Shown: positions 8,885-19,106, counted from the stretch's first letter. The stretch is 64,000 bases of DNA from Azohydromonas caseinilytica (GCF_012927045.1 NZ_JABBFW010000005.1:1-64000), one strand, 5' to 3'. Notes: generated by a model from the letters alone, not told the origin. Numbers and translations: made by a program.

Positions 8885-10384
8885 TCAGCGGCCGCTGGGG
8901 CGGACGATCAGGTAGTTGGTCTGATCGCCGCGGCGCACCAGCAGCGTCAGCGGCTTGGACTTGTCGGCCTTCTCCACCAGACCGGTGAACTGGCGTGCGC
9001 TGGTGATCTCGGTGTTGTCCATGGCCAGGATCACGTCGCCCTCGCGCAGCCCCGCGCGCGCAGCCGCCCCTTCCACCGATTCCACCCGCACGCCGCCGCG
9101 GACCTTGAGCTCGCGCCGCTGCGCGTCGCCGAGGTCCGACACCGACAGGCCGATGGGCGAGGCCGCAGCGGCGCGCGGCGCGCTCTCGGCCTGCGCGGCG
9201 CGGCGCGGCTTCTCGGGCTCGATCTCGGCCACCGTCACCGCGAGGTCACGATAGTTGCCGCGGCGGAACACCTGCAGCGTGGTGCGCGTGCCGGGCTTGG
9301 TGCCGCCGATGACACGCGGCAGCTCGCCCGAGCGCTCCACCGGCTTGCCGTCCACCTTGGTGATGATGTCGCCCGGCTCGATGCCCGCCTTCTCCGCCGG
9401 GCCGCCCGCCTCCACGCCCTGCACCAGTGCGCCGATGGGCTTGCCCAGGCCGATGGACTCGGCCACCTCCTTGGTCACCGGTGCGATCTGCACGCCGATG
9501 CGCCCGCGCACCACCCGGCCGTTCGTGCGCAGCTGATCGGCCACGCGGATGGCCTCGTCGATCGGGATGGCGAAGGAAATGCCCATGAAGCCGCCGGAGC
9601 GGCTGTAGATCTGCGAGTTGATGCCCACCACCTCGCCGCGCATGTTCAGCAGCGGGCCGCCGGAATTGCCCGGGTTGATGGCCACGTCGGTCTGGATGAA
9701 GGGCAGGTAGTCGCCCGTGTCGCGCTGCTTGGCGCTGACGATGCCGGCGGTGACGGTGTTGTCCAGCCCGAAGGGCGAACCGATGGCCACCACCCACTCG
9801 CCCACGCGCAGCCGCCCGACGTCGCCGATGCGCACGAAGGGCAGCCCGGCGGCGTCGATCTTGACCACGGCTACGTCGGTACGGGTGTCGGCGCCCACGA
9901 TGCGCGCCTTCAGCTCGCGCTTGTCGGTGAGGGTCACGATCACCTCGTCGGCGCCCTCCACCACATGCGCGTTGGTCATGACGTAGCCATCAGCGCTGAG
10001 GATGAAGCCCGAGCCCACGCCGCGCTGCTGCGGCTCGTCGCTGCCGCCGGGCGGCCCCCGGCGCGGATCGGGACGCCCGGGCAGCGGGATGCCGAAGCGG
10101 CGGAAGAACTCCTCCAGCCCCGGGTCCATCTCCGGCCCACCGCGCCCATTGCCGTTGCCGGCACGCGCGCGCTCCAGCGTGCGGATGTTCACCACCGCCG
10201 GCCCGACGCGCTCCACCAGATCCGTGAAATCGGGCAGCACCTGGGCCTGGGCCGGTGCCTGGGCCGGCCCCTGCCCCTGTGCCCGTGCCGGCGCGGCCAG
10301 CGCCGCACCCAGACTCAAGGCCGTCAGCGTGGCCAACGCTGCACGACGGGCCTGGCGGCCCCGCAATACGCCATCGACTCGCAT
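8885..10384 (-). CDS. degQ: DegQ/MucD-type periplasmic serine protease
   Basis: This HtrA-family protease degrades or refolds damaged envelope proteins. The 499-residue precursor has a signal peptide of about 35 residues ending ARA|Q, a trypsin-like domain with catalytic His140 (TNAHVV), Asp170 (TDVAVV) and Ser241 (GNSGGP), then two PDZ domains, the second at the C-terminus (GDVILAMDN). It lies directly downstream of rseB, as mucD does in the Pseudomonas algU-mucABCD operon, so it is most likely sigma-E-controlled. DegP and DegQ types cannot be told apart by sequence inspection alone; synteny favours MucD. Confidence 0.93.
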   Translation of the reverse strand: MRVDGVLRGRQARRAALATLTALSLGAALAAPARAQGQGPAQAPAQAQVLPDFTDLVERVGPAVVNIRTLERARAGNGNGRGGPEMDPGLEEFFRRFGIPLPGRPDPRRGPPGGSDEPQQRGVGSGFILSADGYVMTNAHVVEGADEVIVTLTDKRELKARIVGADTRTDVAVVKIDAAGLPFVRIGDVGRLRVGEWVVAIGSPFGLDNTVTAGIVSAKQRDTGDYLPFIQTDVAINPGNSGGPLLNMRGEVVGINSQIYSRSGGFMGISFAIPIDEAIRVADQLRTNGRVVRGRIGVQIAPVTKEVAESIGLGKPIGALVQGVEAGGPAEKAGIEPGDIITKVDGKPVERSGELPRVIGGTKPGTRTTLQVFRRGNYRDLAVTVAEIEPEKPRRAAQAESAPRAAAASPIGLSVSDLGDAQRRELKVRGGVRVESVEGAAARAGLREGDVILAMDNTEITSARQFTGLVEKADKSKPLTLLVRRGDQTNYLIVRPSGR

Positions 10385-10429
10385 GAGTTTCCCTTGTATG
10401 TAGAAATGGTTTTGCCTGGCTGGTGCGGG

Positions 10430-11410
10430 CTAGCGGCGTACCAGCCCCGCCGCGAACTTGTGCAGGGTGGCCGGCGGCACCTCGCCCACCACCGTGATCC
10501 ACCACGCTCCCTGCCGCTGCATGAGCGTGTGCGTGGCGCCGATGGCGGTCTGCACCGGCTTCTGGTGCTCGCCGCCGCGGAAGGGCTCGATGAACAGCGA
10601 TACATGGGTGAGCCCGTCGGCATAGACAGTCTGCAGCGTCTCACCGCTGCGCCCATCCTCCCCCTCGTCGAGCACGCGCTTGACGCAGCTGACCTGCTCG
10701 AAGCCCGGCACCTCCGGCGCCGCCCAGCCTTCGGCGTCGAGCCGGGTACGCACCAGCGTGGGGCGCAGCACGCGGTAGCCGTCGAGCTTGCGCATGGGGC
10801 GCAGCACGCTGTCAGGCTGGGGCCGCACGCCCAGCGTCAGCTCGCTGAAGGCCGCGCTCTCCAGCACGCGGCCATCCCCGGCGAGCAGGTCCACGCGCAG
10901 CAGCAGCGCACTGTGAGGCTCCATCCACAGGCGCTGGGCAAAGCGCAGCCCATCGCGCGGGTGCAGCAGGTAGACCTGCGCCTCGTGGCCGGCCACGCGG
11001 TCCGCGCCCTGCGGCCGCAGCTCGTAACGCTCGAACACATGCTCGTCGGGACGCGCCCGCATCAGCACCGGCATCGACGTGCTGGGATCGCGCTGCTCGA
11101 TCACGGCCAGACGGCGTTCGGGCCACAGCGTCACCACCATGTCGTTGTGGCGAAACACGCGCCGCATCTGGCCGTCGAGCATCTCCATGCGCTCGTACTG
11201 GTGCCCGTTTTCGCCGTAATGCGCCACGCGCGAACTGGTCACCGTCCCGCCGATGCTGTTCACCAGCGTGCCCTGGAAATCGCGGTGCTGCGCCGCCTCG
11301 CGCAGGCGCAGCAGCCAGGCGGCCCCGTCTGACGGCGCCGCAATCAGCCCCGGTGTGACGAAGACGGCCAGCGCCGGCAACACCGCATGCACAAACCTGC
11401 GCCTGCGCAT
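10430..11410 (-). CDS. rseB: sigma-E regulatory protein RseB/MucB
   Basis: RseB is a periplasmic protein that shields the anti-sigma factor RseA from DegS cleavage until lipopolysaccharide or lipoprotein signals accumulate. The 326-residue product has a signal peptide (RRRRFVHAVLPALAVFV up to about residue 23), the lipoprotein-carrier-like N-terminal domain (FQGTLVNSIGGTVTSSRV) and the smaller C-terminal domain. I chose ATG 11410 because it gives a proper signal peptide 13 bases after the rseA stop; the same frame extends upstream into rseA. It is followed after 45 bases by degQ. Confidence 0.9.
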   Translation of the reverse strand: MRRRRFVHAVLPALAVFVTPGLIAAPSDGAAWLLRLREAAQHRDFQGTLVNSIGGTVTSSRVAHYGENGHQYERMEMLDGQMRRVFRHNDMVVTLWPERRLAVIEQRDPSTSMPVLMRARPDEHVFERYELRPQGADRVAGHEAQVYLLHPRDGLRFAQRLWMEPHSALLLRVDLLAGDGRVLESAAFSELTLGVRPQPDSVLRPMRKLDGYRVLRPTLVRTRLDAEGWAAPEVPGFEQVSCVKRVLDEGEDGRSGETLQTVYADGLTHVSLFIEPFRGGEHQKPVQTAIGATHTLMQRQGAWWITVVGEVPPATLHKFAAGLVRR

Positions 11411-11423
11411 CGTTGCGGCCGGA

Positions 11424-12047
11424 TCAGCGCTGGGCGGCCGCGCCGCGGGCCGCCACGGGCACGGCGGACATGGCAAAGCTGCTGCCCCATTCCTTGTGGG
11501 CCACGAGATAGCGGTCCAGCCGCGCGTCGCGCAGCAGCCGGTCATCGGCCTGGACCACCGGCACCGCCACCGGCGTGTTCACGCTGGCAGGCAACTGCGA
11601 CTCCGACTGCGCCGGTTGCGCCACGGCCAGCATCTGGCCGGCCGGCTGCGGCTCAGGCGTGTGCACCCGTGTCAGCACCAGCATGCCGCCCACCGCCATG
11701 AAGCCTGCCGCGACGGCCGAAGCCGCCCAGGCGCGGCGCGGGATGCGGCGCCGCTCGGGCGCCTGCACCGGCGCGGGCGCCAGCAGCACCGGCTCCGCCG
11801 CCAGACGCTCGCGCAGCCGCTGCACGAAGGCCGCGTCATGGTCGGGCTGTTGCGCCAGGTCCTGCGAACGCATCACGTCGCCGATGAGGTGGTAGCTGTG
11901 CCAGGTGGCACGCAGCCGCGCATCGCTGCGGCAGGACTCGGCCAGCCTGGCCGCGGCGGCGGCGTCGAGTTCGCCGTCCATGAGCGCCGACAGCGCCTGC
12001 TCGGGTTGAGGGAAGTCGTGTCGGTCGTCGGGCATCTGGAACTCCAT
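11424..12047 (-). CDS. rseA: anti-sigma-E factor RseA/MucA
   Basis: This inner-membrane anti-sigma factor holds RpoE inactive and is degraded on envelope stress. The 207-residue protein has the RseA N-terminal motif QALSALMDGELDAAAAARL at about 17-35, a conserved YHLIGDVMR at 52-60, and one membrane segment at about 106-126, followed by a periplasmic tail rich in Gln and Pro for RseB contact. ATG 12047 is preceded by GGAG at a suitable distance and lies 17 bases after rpoE. A downstream ATG at 12035 is possible. Confidence 0.9.
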   Translation of the reverse strand: MEFQMPDDRHDFPQPEQALSALMDGELDAAAAARLAESCRSDARLRATWHSYHLIGDVMRSQDLAQQPDHDAAFVQRLRERLAAEPVLLAPAPVQAPERRRIPRRAWAASAVAAGFMAVGGMLVLTRVHTPEPQPAGQMLAVAQPAQSESQLPASVNTPVAVPVVQADDRLLRDARLDRYLVAHKEWGSSFAMSAVPVAARGAAAQR

Positions 12048-12064
12048 GCTTAGGCTCCGCTGCC

Positions 12065-12670
12065 CTACCAGCGCTCGTCGCCGCGCGTGCCCAGCAAGGG
12101 GCGCAAGCGCTGAGCAATGGCCTCGCGCGCGCGGAAAATGCGCGAACGCACGGTGCCGATGGGGCAGTTCATCACTTCGGCAATCTCTTCGTAACTCAGC
12201 CCCTCGATCTCGCGCAGCGTGATGGCCTGGCGCAAATCTTCCGACAGGGCATCGATCGCGGCATTGACCGTGGCGGCCACTTCCTTGCTGGCCAGCACCG
12301 CCTCCGGGGTCTCGCCGTCGCTTAGTTCGTTCTCGACGCGGGAAGTTTCCTCGCCGTCGTCCTGATGCATAAACGCGGCCTCGGGCACCAGCGGGTCGCG
12401 CTTGAGCTCCACCAGCGCCTTCTTGGCCGTGTTGACCGCGATGCGATAGAGCCAGGTGTAGAAGGCGCTTTCGCCGCGGAACTGCGGCAGCGCGCGGTAG
12501 GCGCGGATGAAGGTTTCCTGCGCGATGTCGGCCACCAGGTCGGTGTCGCGCACCATGCGGGCGATGAGCCGCTCCACGCGGCGCTGGTACTTGATCACCA
12601 GCAGCTCAAAGGCGCGCTGGTCGCCGCGCTTGACGCGCTCGATCAGCAGGGCATCGGCTTCGGCACTCAT
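12065..12670 (-). CDS. rpoE: RNA polymerase sigma factor RpoE (AlgU type)
   Basis: This extracytoplasmic-function sigma factor directs the envelope stress regulon. The 201-residue protein has region 2 (DQRAFELLVIKYQRRVERLIARM and later DIAQETFIRAYRALPQFRG) and region 4 with the helix-turn-helix GLSYEEIAEVMNCPIGTVRSR near 165-185. I chose ATG 12670 (MSAEADALLIERVKRG) because it matches AlgU-type N-termini; the longer frame would overlap the upstream gene. The gene is followed by rseA, rseB and degQ, so it most likely sits in an autoregulated stress operon, although no sigma-E promoter was identified with confidence. Confidence 0.95.
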   Translation of the reverse strand: MSAEADALLIERVKRGDQRAFELLVIKYQRRVERLIARMVRDTDLVADIAQETFIRAYRALPQFRGESAFYTWLYRIAVNTAKKALVELKRDPLVPEAAFMHQDDGEETSRVENELSDGETPEAVLASKEVAATVNAAIDALSEDLRQAITLREIEGLSYEEIAEVMNCPIGTVRSRIFRAREAIAQRLRPLLGTRGDERW

Positions 12671-12677
12671 GGCGCTC

Positions 12678-13157
12678 TCAGCCGCGGCGCGGCACATCGG
12701 CGGCCGCGGCTCGGGTGGACGACACCGCGTGCAGCGCGCAGCGCAGCGCATGCCAGTGCGGACGATGGCGCGCTTGCGACAGCGCCAGCCAGCACGCGCG
12801 CGTGCCGGGCTGTGCAGCGGGCGCCGGCATGAAGCGCAGCAGCACCCAGGCGCCGAAGTCGATCATCAACTGCACCCGTCCGGCACGGGGCTGCGCGCCG
12901 CCCTGGCCCTGCAGCCACCACTGTGTCCCGTCCCAGGCCAGCGCGGCGGCGCCGTGGTCCGCCCCGCGCCACAGCAGCGCGGCCGTCACGCACGCGGCCA
13001 CGGCACCGCCCGCCAGCGCCCCGCCGGGCGCCGGTTGCAGCCACAGCACCAGCCAGATCACGGGCGTGGCCGCCGCCGCGGCGCACAAAAGGCAAAGGCC
13101 GACACGCCAGGGCGTGTCGGCCTCCAGGGACAAGTGAACGGCCGGGGCCGTGTGCAT
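12678..13157 (-). CDS. hypothetical small membrane protein between fabF and rpoE
   Basis: The 159-residue product is not recognised. It has two adjacent hydrophobic segments (about 18-42 and 47-63), followed by a Trp-rich, probably cytoplasmic portion containing LAWDGTQWWLQG and WVLLRF. This layout (two membrane segments, then a beta-rich tail with WDG..W) resembles YgfX-like proteins, which is only a guess. It starts 23 bases after fabF and ends 7 bases before rpoE, so it is probably co-transcribed with one or both. No good Shine-Dalgarno precedes ATG 13157. Confidence 0.6.
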   Translation of the reverse strand: MHTAPAVHLSLEADTPWRVGLCLLCAAAAATPVIWLVLWLQPAPGGALAGGAVAACVTAALLWRGADHGAAALAWDGTQWWLQGQGGAQPRAGRVQLMIDFGAWVLLRFMPAPAAQPGTRACWLALSQARHRPHWHALRCALHAVSSTRAAAADVPRRG

Positions 13158-13180
13158 TCCGCGGCAGCCGGGCTGCGCGC

Positions 13181-14425
13181 TCAGGCGCGACGGAACACCA
13201 ACGTGCCGTTGGTGCCGCCGAAGCCGAAGTTGTTCTTCACCGCCACATCGATCCTCATCGGCCGCGCCTCATTGGCGCAGTAGTCCAGATCACACTCGGG
13301 ATCCTGGTTGACGATGTTGATGGTGGGCGGCGACACCTGGTGATGCAGGGCCAGCACGGTGAACACCGACTCCACGCCGCCAGCGCCGCCGAGCAGGTGG
13401 CCCGTCATCGACTTGGTCGAGTTCACAACCAGCTTGCGGGCATGGTCGCCGAAAGCCAGCTTGATGGCGTTGGTCTCGTTCAGATCGCCCAGCGGGGTGG
13501 AGGTGCCGTGCGCGTTGAGGTACTGCACTTCCTCGGCGTTGACACCGGCATCGCGCAGCGCGGCCCGCATCGAGCGCTTGGGACCATCCACGTTGGGCGC
13601 GGTCATGTGGAAGGCGTCAGCTCCCATGCCGAAACCCGTGAGCTCGGCGTAAATCTTGGCACCGCGCTTCTTGGCGTGCTCGTATTCCTCGAGCACCAGC
13701 ACGCCCGCCCCTTCGCCCAGCACGAAGCCGTCGCGGTCCTTGTCCCAGGGACGCGATGCCGCCTTCGGATCGTCATTGCGCGTGGACAGCGCGCGCGCCG
13801 CGGCAAAACCGCCCACGCCCAGGGGCGAAACGGTGCTCTCGGCGCCGCCGGCCACCATCACGTCGGCATTGCCATACTGGATGAGGCGCGCGGCCTCGCC
13901 GATGCAGTGCAGCCCGGTGGTGCACGCCGTGACGATGGCGAGGTTGGGTCCCGTGAAGCCGAAACGGATCGAGACATGGCCGGAGATCATGTTGATGATC
14001 GACGCCGGCACGAAAAACGGGGAGATGCGCCGCGCACCACGCTCACGGTAGTCCTGGTGCGTCTCCTCGATCATCGGCAGACCGCCGATGCCCGAGCCCA
14101 CGATGACGCCGATGCGCTCGGCGCTTTCCTCGGTGAGTTCCTCACCGGTGGGCAGCCCGGCATCGCGCACCGCCTGAATCGACGCCGCCATCCCGTAATG
14201 GATGAAGGTGTCCATGTGGCGCGCTTCCTTGCCGGGGATGTAATCCTCCACATTGAAGCCGCGCACCTCGCCTGCGAAACGGCAGGACAGCGCCGACGCG
14301 TCGAACTTCGTGATGTGGTCGATACCCGAGCGGCCGGCCAACAGGTTGGCCCAGCCTTCGGCCACCGTGTTGCCGACCGGGCTGATCAGCCCCAGCCCGG
14401 TGATGACGACGCGACGACGAGTCAT
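13181..14425 (-). CDS. fabF: 3-oxoacyl-[ACP] synthase II
   Basis: FabF condenses malonyl-ACP with acyl-ACP in fatty-acid elongation, including the C16:1 to C18:1 step. The 414-residue protein has catalytic Cys168 in TACTTGLHC, and the two active-site histidines in [11 protein letters not shown] and in [14 protein letters not shown]. The N-terminus [18 protein letters not shown] and the C-terminus [14 protein letters not shown] are typical. A CGGAG ribosome binding site precedes the start, 7 bases after the acpP stop. Order fabD-fabG-acpP-fabF is the standard proteobacterial cluster. Confidence 0.97.
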   Translation of the reverse strand: MTRRRVVITGLGLISPVGNTVAEGWANLLAGRSGIDHITKFDASALSCRFAGEVRGFNVEDYIPGKEARHMDTFIHYGMAASIQAVRDAGLPTGEELTEESAERIGVIVGSGIGGLPMIEETHQDYRERGARRISPFFVPASIINMISGHVSIRFGFTGPNLAIVTACTTGLHCIGEAARLIQYGNADVMVAGGAESTVSPLGVGGFAAARALSTRNDDPKAASRPWDKDRDGFVLGEGAGVLVLEEYEHAKKRGAKIYAELTGFGMGADAFHMTAPNVDGPKRSMRAALRDAGVNAEEVQYLNAHGTSTPLGDLNETNAIKLAFGDHARKLVVNSTKSMTGHLLGGAGGVESVFTVLALHHQVSPPTINIVNQDPECDLDYCANEARPMRIDVAVKNNFGFGGTNGTLVFRRA

Positions 14426-14432
14426 GCTCCGT

Positions 14433-14711
<279 letters not shown>

Positions 14712-14768
14712 CTACGCGTCCGAGGGGGTGATCCCCCTTGACGCCCCGGCGGGCCCACTCGGTGCTAT

Positions 14769-15518
14769 TCAGTGCATGAACATGCCGCCGTTGACGTGCA
14801 GCTCGGTGCCGGTGATATAGCCCGCCTGCGGCGAGGCCAGGAAGCAGACGGCGTCCGCAATCTCTTGCGGCTGGCCCAGCCGGCCCAGCGGAATCTGCTG
14901 CAGCAGCGCGGCCTTTTGCGCCTCGGGCAGCACATCGGTCATGTCGGTGGCGATGAAACCCGGGGCCACGCAGTTCACGGTGACGCCGCGGCTGCCGAGC
15001 TCGCGCGCCAGCGCACGGGTCATGCCCGCCACGCCGGCCTTGGCTGCGGCGTAATTGGCCTGCCCCGCATTGCCGGATGCGCCGACCACCGAGGTGATAT
15101 TGACGATGCGGCCGTAGCGCTGCTTCATCATCGGCCGCATGACGGCGCGGCTCAGACGGAACACCGCCTTGAGATTGGTGTCGAGCACCGCGTCCCAGTC
15201 GGCGTCCTTCATGCGCATGGCAAGTTGGTCGCGCGTGATGCCAGCGTTGTTGACCAGCACATGCAAGCCGCCCTGCGCCTTGACCAGGGTCTCGATGGCC
15301 GCGTCCACGCCGGCGGCATCGTTGACATCGAGCTTGAGCCCGCTGCAGCCGGGAAAGGCAGCCAGGGCCTGCGTGATCGACTCGGCGCCGTTGTCCGTCG
15401 TGGCCGTGCCGATGACCTTCATGCCGGCCTGGGCCAGCGCCAGGGCAATGGCGCGGCCGATACCGCGCGAGGCGCCCGTCACGAGCGCGACTTGTTCGTT
15501 CAGAGCAGGTGCGCTCAT
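14769..15518 (-). CDS. fabG: 3-oxoacyl-[ACP] reductase
   Basis: FabG uses NADPH to reduce 3-ketoacyl-ACP. The 249-residue short-chain dehydrogenase has the cofactor loop TGASRGIG at 14-21, NNAG at 90-93 and the catalytic triad Ser143, Tyr156 and Lys160 (YAAAK). The C-terminus GYITGTELHVNGGMFM is typical. Its start overlaps the fabD stop by ATGA, so the two are translationally coupled. Spacing to acpP downstream is 96 bases. Confidence 0.97.
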   Translation of the reverse strand: MSAPALNEQVALVTGASRGIGRAIALALAQAGMKVIGTATTDNGAESITQALAAFPGCSGLKLDVNDAAGVDAAIETLVKAQGGLHVLVNNAGITRDQLAMRMKDADWDAVLDTNLKAVFRLSRAVMRPMMKQRYGRIVNITSVVGASGNAGQANYAAAKAGVAGMTRALARELGSRGVTVNCVAPGFIATDMTDVLPEAQKAALLQQIPLGRLGQPQEIADAVCFLASPQAGYITGTELHVNGGMFMH

Positions 15519-16453
15519 GCCAGGAACCCCTTCACTTCGGCCAGCGAGGCCGGATCGAACAGCGCCGCGCCCTGCAGCTCGGCATCAATGCGCTTGACCA
15601 TGCCCGCCAGCACCTTGCCCGGGCCGCACTCGACCACATGCGTGATGCCACGGCCCTTGAGGGCCTGCACCAGTTCCACCCAGCGCACAGGACCGAAAGC
15701 TTGACGGTAGAGCGCGTCGCGGATGGCATCGGGTTCCACCGGCGTGGCCACGTCGATGTTGTTGACCACCGCAATGGCCGGCACGTCTACCGCCACCGTG
15801 GCCAGCTTCTCGCGCAGCCGCTCGGCCGCCGGCTTCATCAGGCTGGAGTGGAACGGGGCCGACACCGGCAGCGGCAGGGCGCGCTTGGCGCCTTTGGCCT
15901 TGAGCACTTCGCAGCCCTTTTCGACCCCGGCCTTGGTGCCGGCGATCACGGTCTGCTTGGGATCGTTGAAATTCACCGCTTCGACGACTTCGCCACTGGC
16001 CGCGGCGGCCTCGGCACAGCCTTCGCGCACGGCCTGCGCATCCAGCCCCAGGATGGCGGCCATGGCGCCCGTGCCCACGGGCACGGCCTCCTGCATGGCC
16101 TGTGCGCGCAGTCGCACCAGCGGCAGCGCGTCGGCCAGCGTCAACGCCCCCGCGGCCACCAGCGCCGTGTACTCGCCCAGCGAATGGCCCGCCAGCGCCT
16201 GCGGCTGCACACCGCCCTCGGCCAGCCAGGCCCGCCAGCAGGCGATGCCGGCGGTAAGCATGACGGGCTGGGTGTTGGTGGTGAGGTCAAGCGCCGCCTT
16301 GGGACCCTCGTGGATCAGGCGGGCGACATCCTCGCCCAGCGCCTGCGACGCCTCTTCAAGCGTGCTGCGCACGGCCGGATGGTCGCCCCAGGCGTCGAGC
16401 ATGCCGACGGCCTGCGAGCCCTGGCCGGGGAAGACGAATGCGAACGAAGTCAT
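15515..16453 (-). CDS. fabD: malonyl-CoA:ACP transacylase
   Basis: FabD loads malonyl groups onto ACP. The 312-residue product has the opening FVFPGQGSQAVGML, catalytic Ser91 in GHSLGEYTAL and His202 in SAPFHSSLM. I chose ATG 16453 (MTSFAFVFPGQ) rather than an upstream ATG seven codons earlier because it matches the family N-terminus. It lies 36 bases after fabH and overlaps fabG. Confidence 0.96.
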   Translation of the reverse strand: MTSFAFVFPGQGSQAVGMLDAWGDHPAVRSTLEEASQALGEDVARLIHEGPKAALDLTTNTQPVMLTAGIACWRAWLAEGGVQPQALAGHSLGEYTALVAAGALTLADALPLVRLRAQAMQEAVPVGTGAMAAILGLDAQAVREGCAEAAAASGEVVEAVNFNDPKQTVIAGTKAGVEKGCEVLKAKGAKRALPLPVSAPFHSSLMKPAAERLREKLATVAVDVPAIAVVNNIDVATPVEPDAIRDALYRQAFGPVRWVELVQALKGRGITHVVECGPGKVLAGMVKRIDAELQGAALFDPASLAEVKGFLA

Positions 16454-16489
16454 CACTGAACGGAGTGAGTGCAAAAAACCTGGCGCAGG

Positions 16490-17479
16490 TCAGAAATCGA
16501 CCAGCACCGCGCCCCAGGTGAAGCCGCCGCCCACGCCTTCGAGCATGAGCGTGTCACCGCGCCGGATGCGGCCGTCGCGCACGCCGGCGTCCAGTGCCAG
16601 AGGTACCGAGGCGGCGGAGGTGTTGCCATGCTGGTCCACCGTGACGATCACCTTGTCGGCCGGCAGCTTCAGCTTCTTGGCGGTGCTGTGCATGATGCGG
16701 ATGTTGGCCTGATGCGGGATGAGCCAGTCGATGTCAGCCTCGGAGCGCCCGGCCTTGGCCAGCACGGAATGAGCCACCTCGGCCAGCACGCCCACCGCCA
16801 GCTTGAACACCGCCTGCCCGTCCATCTTGAGCAGCGGGCTGCCGGTCACCTGCCCGCCCGAGACCGTCCCTGGCGTGCACAGGATGTCGGCATATCGGCC
16901 GTCGGCATGCAGCTCGCTGGCCACGATGCCGGGGGTGTCGCTGGCTTCGAGCACCACGGCACCGGCGCCATCACCAAACAGCACGCAGGTGGTGCGGTCG
17001 TTGAAGTCGAGGATGCGCGAGAAGACTTCCGCGCCGATCACCAGCGCACGCGTGGCGCTACCGGCGCGAATCATGGCGTCGCCGATGGAGAGACCGTAGA
17101 CGAAGCCCGAGCACACGGCCTGCACGTCGAAGGCAGCACCGCCGGGAATGCCGAGCTTGCGCTGCACCAGGCAGGCCACGGAGGGGAAGACCATGTCCGG
17201 CGTCGAGGTCGCAACGATCACCAGGTCGATCTGCGCGGGCTGCACGCCGGCAGCCTCCATCGCATGCCGCGCGGCCTGCACCGCGAGGTCACTGGCATTG
17301 ACGCCCGGGTCCACGAAATGGCGCGCGCGAATGCCAGTGCGCTCGACGATCCATTCGTCAGAGGTCTCGATGCCCCGCTCGGCGAGCTGACGCACAAGGT
17401 CGTCGTTGCTGAGCCGCCGCGGCGGGAGTGCACTGCCGGTGCCGGCAATGCGGGAATAACGGGTAGCGTTGGAAGTCAT
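16490..17479 (-). CDS. fabH: 3-oxoacyl-[ACP] synthase III
   Basis: FabH starts fatty-acid synthesis by condensing acetyl-CoA with malonyl-ACP. The 329-residue protein has catalytic Cys123 in [10 protein letters not shown], the active-site His in IPHQANIRI and Asn in HGNTSAAS. Length is normal (about 320). Its start overlaps the plsX stop by ATGA; plsX-fabH coupling is common in bacteria and links phospholipid and fatty-acid initiation. Confidence 0.97.
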   Translation of the reverse strand: MTSNATRYSRIAGTGSALPPRRLSNDDLVRQLAERGIETSDEWIVERTGIRARHFVDPGVNASDLAVQAARHAMEAAGVQPAQIDLVIVATSTPDMVFPSVACLVQRKLGIPGGAAFDVQAVCSGFVYGLSIGDAMIRAGSATRALVIGAEVFSRILDFNDRTTCVLFGDGAGAVVLEASDTPGIVASELHADGRYADILCTPGTVSGGQVTGSPLLKMDGQAVFKLAVGVLAEVAHSVLAKAGRSEADIDWLIPHQANIRIMHSTAKKLKLPADKVIVTVDQHGNTSAASVPLALDAGVRDGRIRRGDTLMLEGVGGGFTWGAVLVDF

Positions 17480-18558
17480 GCAGCGTGAACCGCCGGCCCC
17501 GGCGTGGCCGAGGTTTGCAGCGTGCCAAGGATGCGGTGATGTACCCGGTCCAGCAGCCGGTTGCGGGCGGCATCATACGCGCGTGCCAGGGCCTGCTCGA
17601 AGGCGAACGCGTCAGCCGAGCCATGGCTCTTGAACACCAGACCGCGCAGCCCCAGCAGCGCTGCGCCGTTGTAGCGCCGGTGATCCACCCGCGCCTTGAA
17701 ATGCTTGAGCACCGGCATCGCGGCCAACGCCGCCAGGCGCGAAAAAGCGTTGCGAGTGAACTCCTGCCGGATGAACTCCGCCAGCATAGCGGCCAGACCT
17801 TCCGAAGCCTTGAGCACGACGTTGCCCACGAAACCATCGCAGACAACGATGTCGGTAGTGCCTTTGAAAATGTCGTTGCCTTCCACGTTGCCGTGGAAAT
17901 TGAGCTGGCCGGCCGCAGCGGCGGCGCGCAGCAGCTCGGCCGCCTGCTTGATGGTGTCGCTGCCCTTGATGGCTTCTTCGCCGATGTTGAGCAAGCCCAC
18001 CGTCGGTTCTTCCTTGCCTTCAACCGCGGCCACCAATGCACTGCCCATGACGGCAAACTGCAGCAGGTGCTCAGCAGTGCAATCCACATTGGCACCCAGA
18101 TCCAGCACCGTGGTGAAACCATCGCGGCGGTTGGGCATCACGGTGGCGATGGCGGGGCGGTCAATGCCCTGCAACGTCTTGAGCACGTAGCGCGCCACGG
18201 CCATGAGAGCGCCGGTATTGCCAGCCGAAACGCAGACATCTGCCCGCGTCTGCTCCCCAGCGGCCGCCTTGAGCAGCTCGATGGCCACCCGCATGGAAGA
18301 GTCCTTCTTGCGCCGCAGCGCCACTTCCACCGGGTCGTCCATGGCGACCACCTCGCTGGCCGTCACAAGCGTGCAGCGCTCCCAGCCCCGCGCGGCGGCC
18401 AGCGCCTCCTCGGTGCCCACGAGCAGCAGTTCGGCCTGGGGATGTCTGCGCAGGAACGCTTGGCAGGCCGGCAGCGTGACGGCAGGCCCATGGTCGCCGC
18501 CCATGCAATCGACGGCCAAGCGCACCCGGGAGAGTGCAGCGGGAGACGATGGGGACAC
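17476..18558 (-). CDS. plsX: phosphate acyltransferase PlsX
   Basis: PlsX makes acyl-phosphate from acyl-ACP for the PlsY route to lysophosphatidic acid. The 360-residue protein begins with the family motif [12 protein letters not shown], and contains [10 protein letters not shown] and [13 protein letters not shown]. The length is normal. It is 160 bases downstream of rpmF; that gap contains a perfect hairpin (18584-18600). A slightly shorter start is possible because the first ten residues are variable. Confidence 0.96.
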   Translation of the reverse strand: MSPSSPAALSRVRLAVDCMGGDHGPAVTLPACQAFLRRHPQAELLLVGTEEALAAARGWERCTLVTASEVVAMDDPVEVALRRKKDSSMRVAIELLKAAAGEQTRADVCVSAGNTGALMAVARYVLKTLQGIDRPAIATVMPNRRDGFTTVLDLGANVDCTAEHLLQFAVMGSALVAAVEGKEEPTVGLLNIGEEAIKGSDTIKQAAELLRAAAAAGQLNFHGNVEGNDIFKGTTDIVVCDGFVGNVVLKASEGLAAMLAEFIRQEFTRNAFSRLAALAAMPVLKHFKARVDHRRYNGAALLGLRGLVFKSHGSADAFAFEQALARAYDAARNRLLDRVHHRILGTLQTSATPGPAVHAA

Positions 18559-18718
18559 GTGAGGATCCAGAAACGGCGCCTATGTGCTGAAAATCAGCAC
18601 CTGCCTTACGGCAAGCGAAATGCCGGCAGGCACACGAATGCCCGGCGGCACTGCACGCACCAGCCGGGCAAACAGCATGCGAGCCCATCACGAATGGCCG
18701 GCAGGGCCGGCCGCTAGC
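18559..18718 (-). promoter_or_regulatory. rpmF-plsX intergenic with perfect hairpin
   Basis: GTGCTGA at 18584-18590 pairs perfectly with TCAGCAC at 18594-18600 across a three-base loop, giving a 17-base palindrome just upstream of plsX. There is no T-run on either side, so it may be an RNA processing or regulatory hairpin, or an operator, rather than a terminator. Confidence 0.4.
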
Positions 18719-18901
18719 TCACGCGTCAGACTTGGTGGCGAGCACCTTGCGCCCACGATAAAAACCGTTGGGGCTGATGTGGTGACGCAGATGCACTTCA
18801 CCGGTGGTCGGCTCAACCGCGGTACCCGGCTGGGCCAGGGCATTGTGCGAGCGGTGCATACCACGCTTGGAAGGGGACTTCTTGTTTTGTTGAACGGCCA
18901 T
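18719..18901 (-). CDS. rpmF: 50S ribosomal protein L32
   Basis: The 60-residue basic protein begins [19 protein letters not shown] and ends with [12 protein letters not shown], both typical of L32. It lacks the four zinc-binding cysteines of the Cys-containing paralogue, which is usual for proteobacteria. ATG 18901 follows AGGAG at the right distance; the frame continues upstream but that part is not L32-like. It lies between yceD and plsX in the conserved order, with a 200-base leader after a good promoter. Confidence 0.97.
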   Translation of the reverse strand: MAVQQNKKSPSKRGMHRSHNALAQPGTAVEPTTGEVHLRHHISPNGFYRGRKVLATKSDA

Positions 18902-19106
18902 GTTGAATTCTCCTGCGCTCTTGCCGAGCAGAACCTGCGCCGGCCGGAAGCACCGGACCCGAGTGCAGAGACAGCCCCACGCAGGATGCACCGGCCAGAC
19001 GCCCTCCCCTCAGGGGAAAGACCTTCTTTTACCGACTTCCTACCTTCCGATTTGCGCCACCCAACCACCGGGCAGCGCCATGGGGCGCCATTGAACGAAG
19101 CCTACG

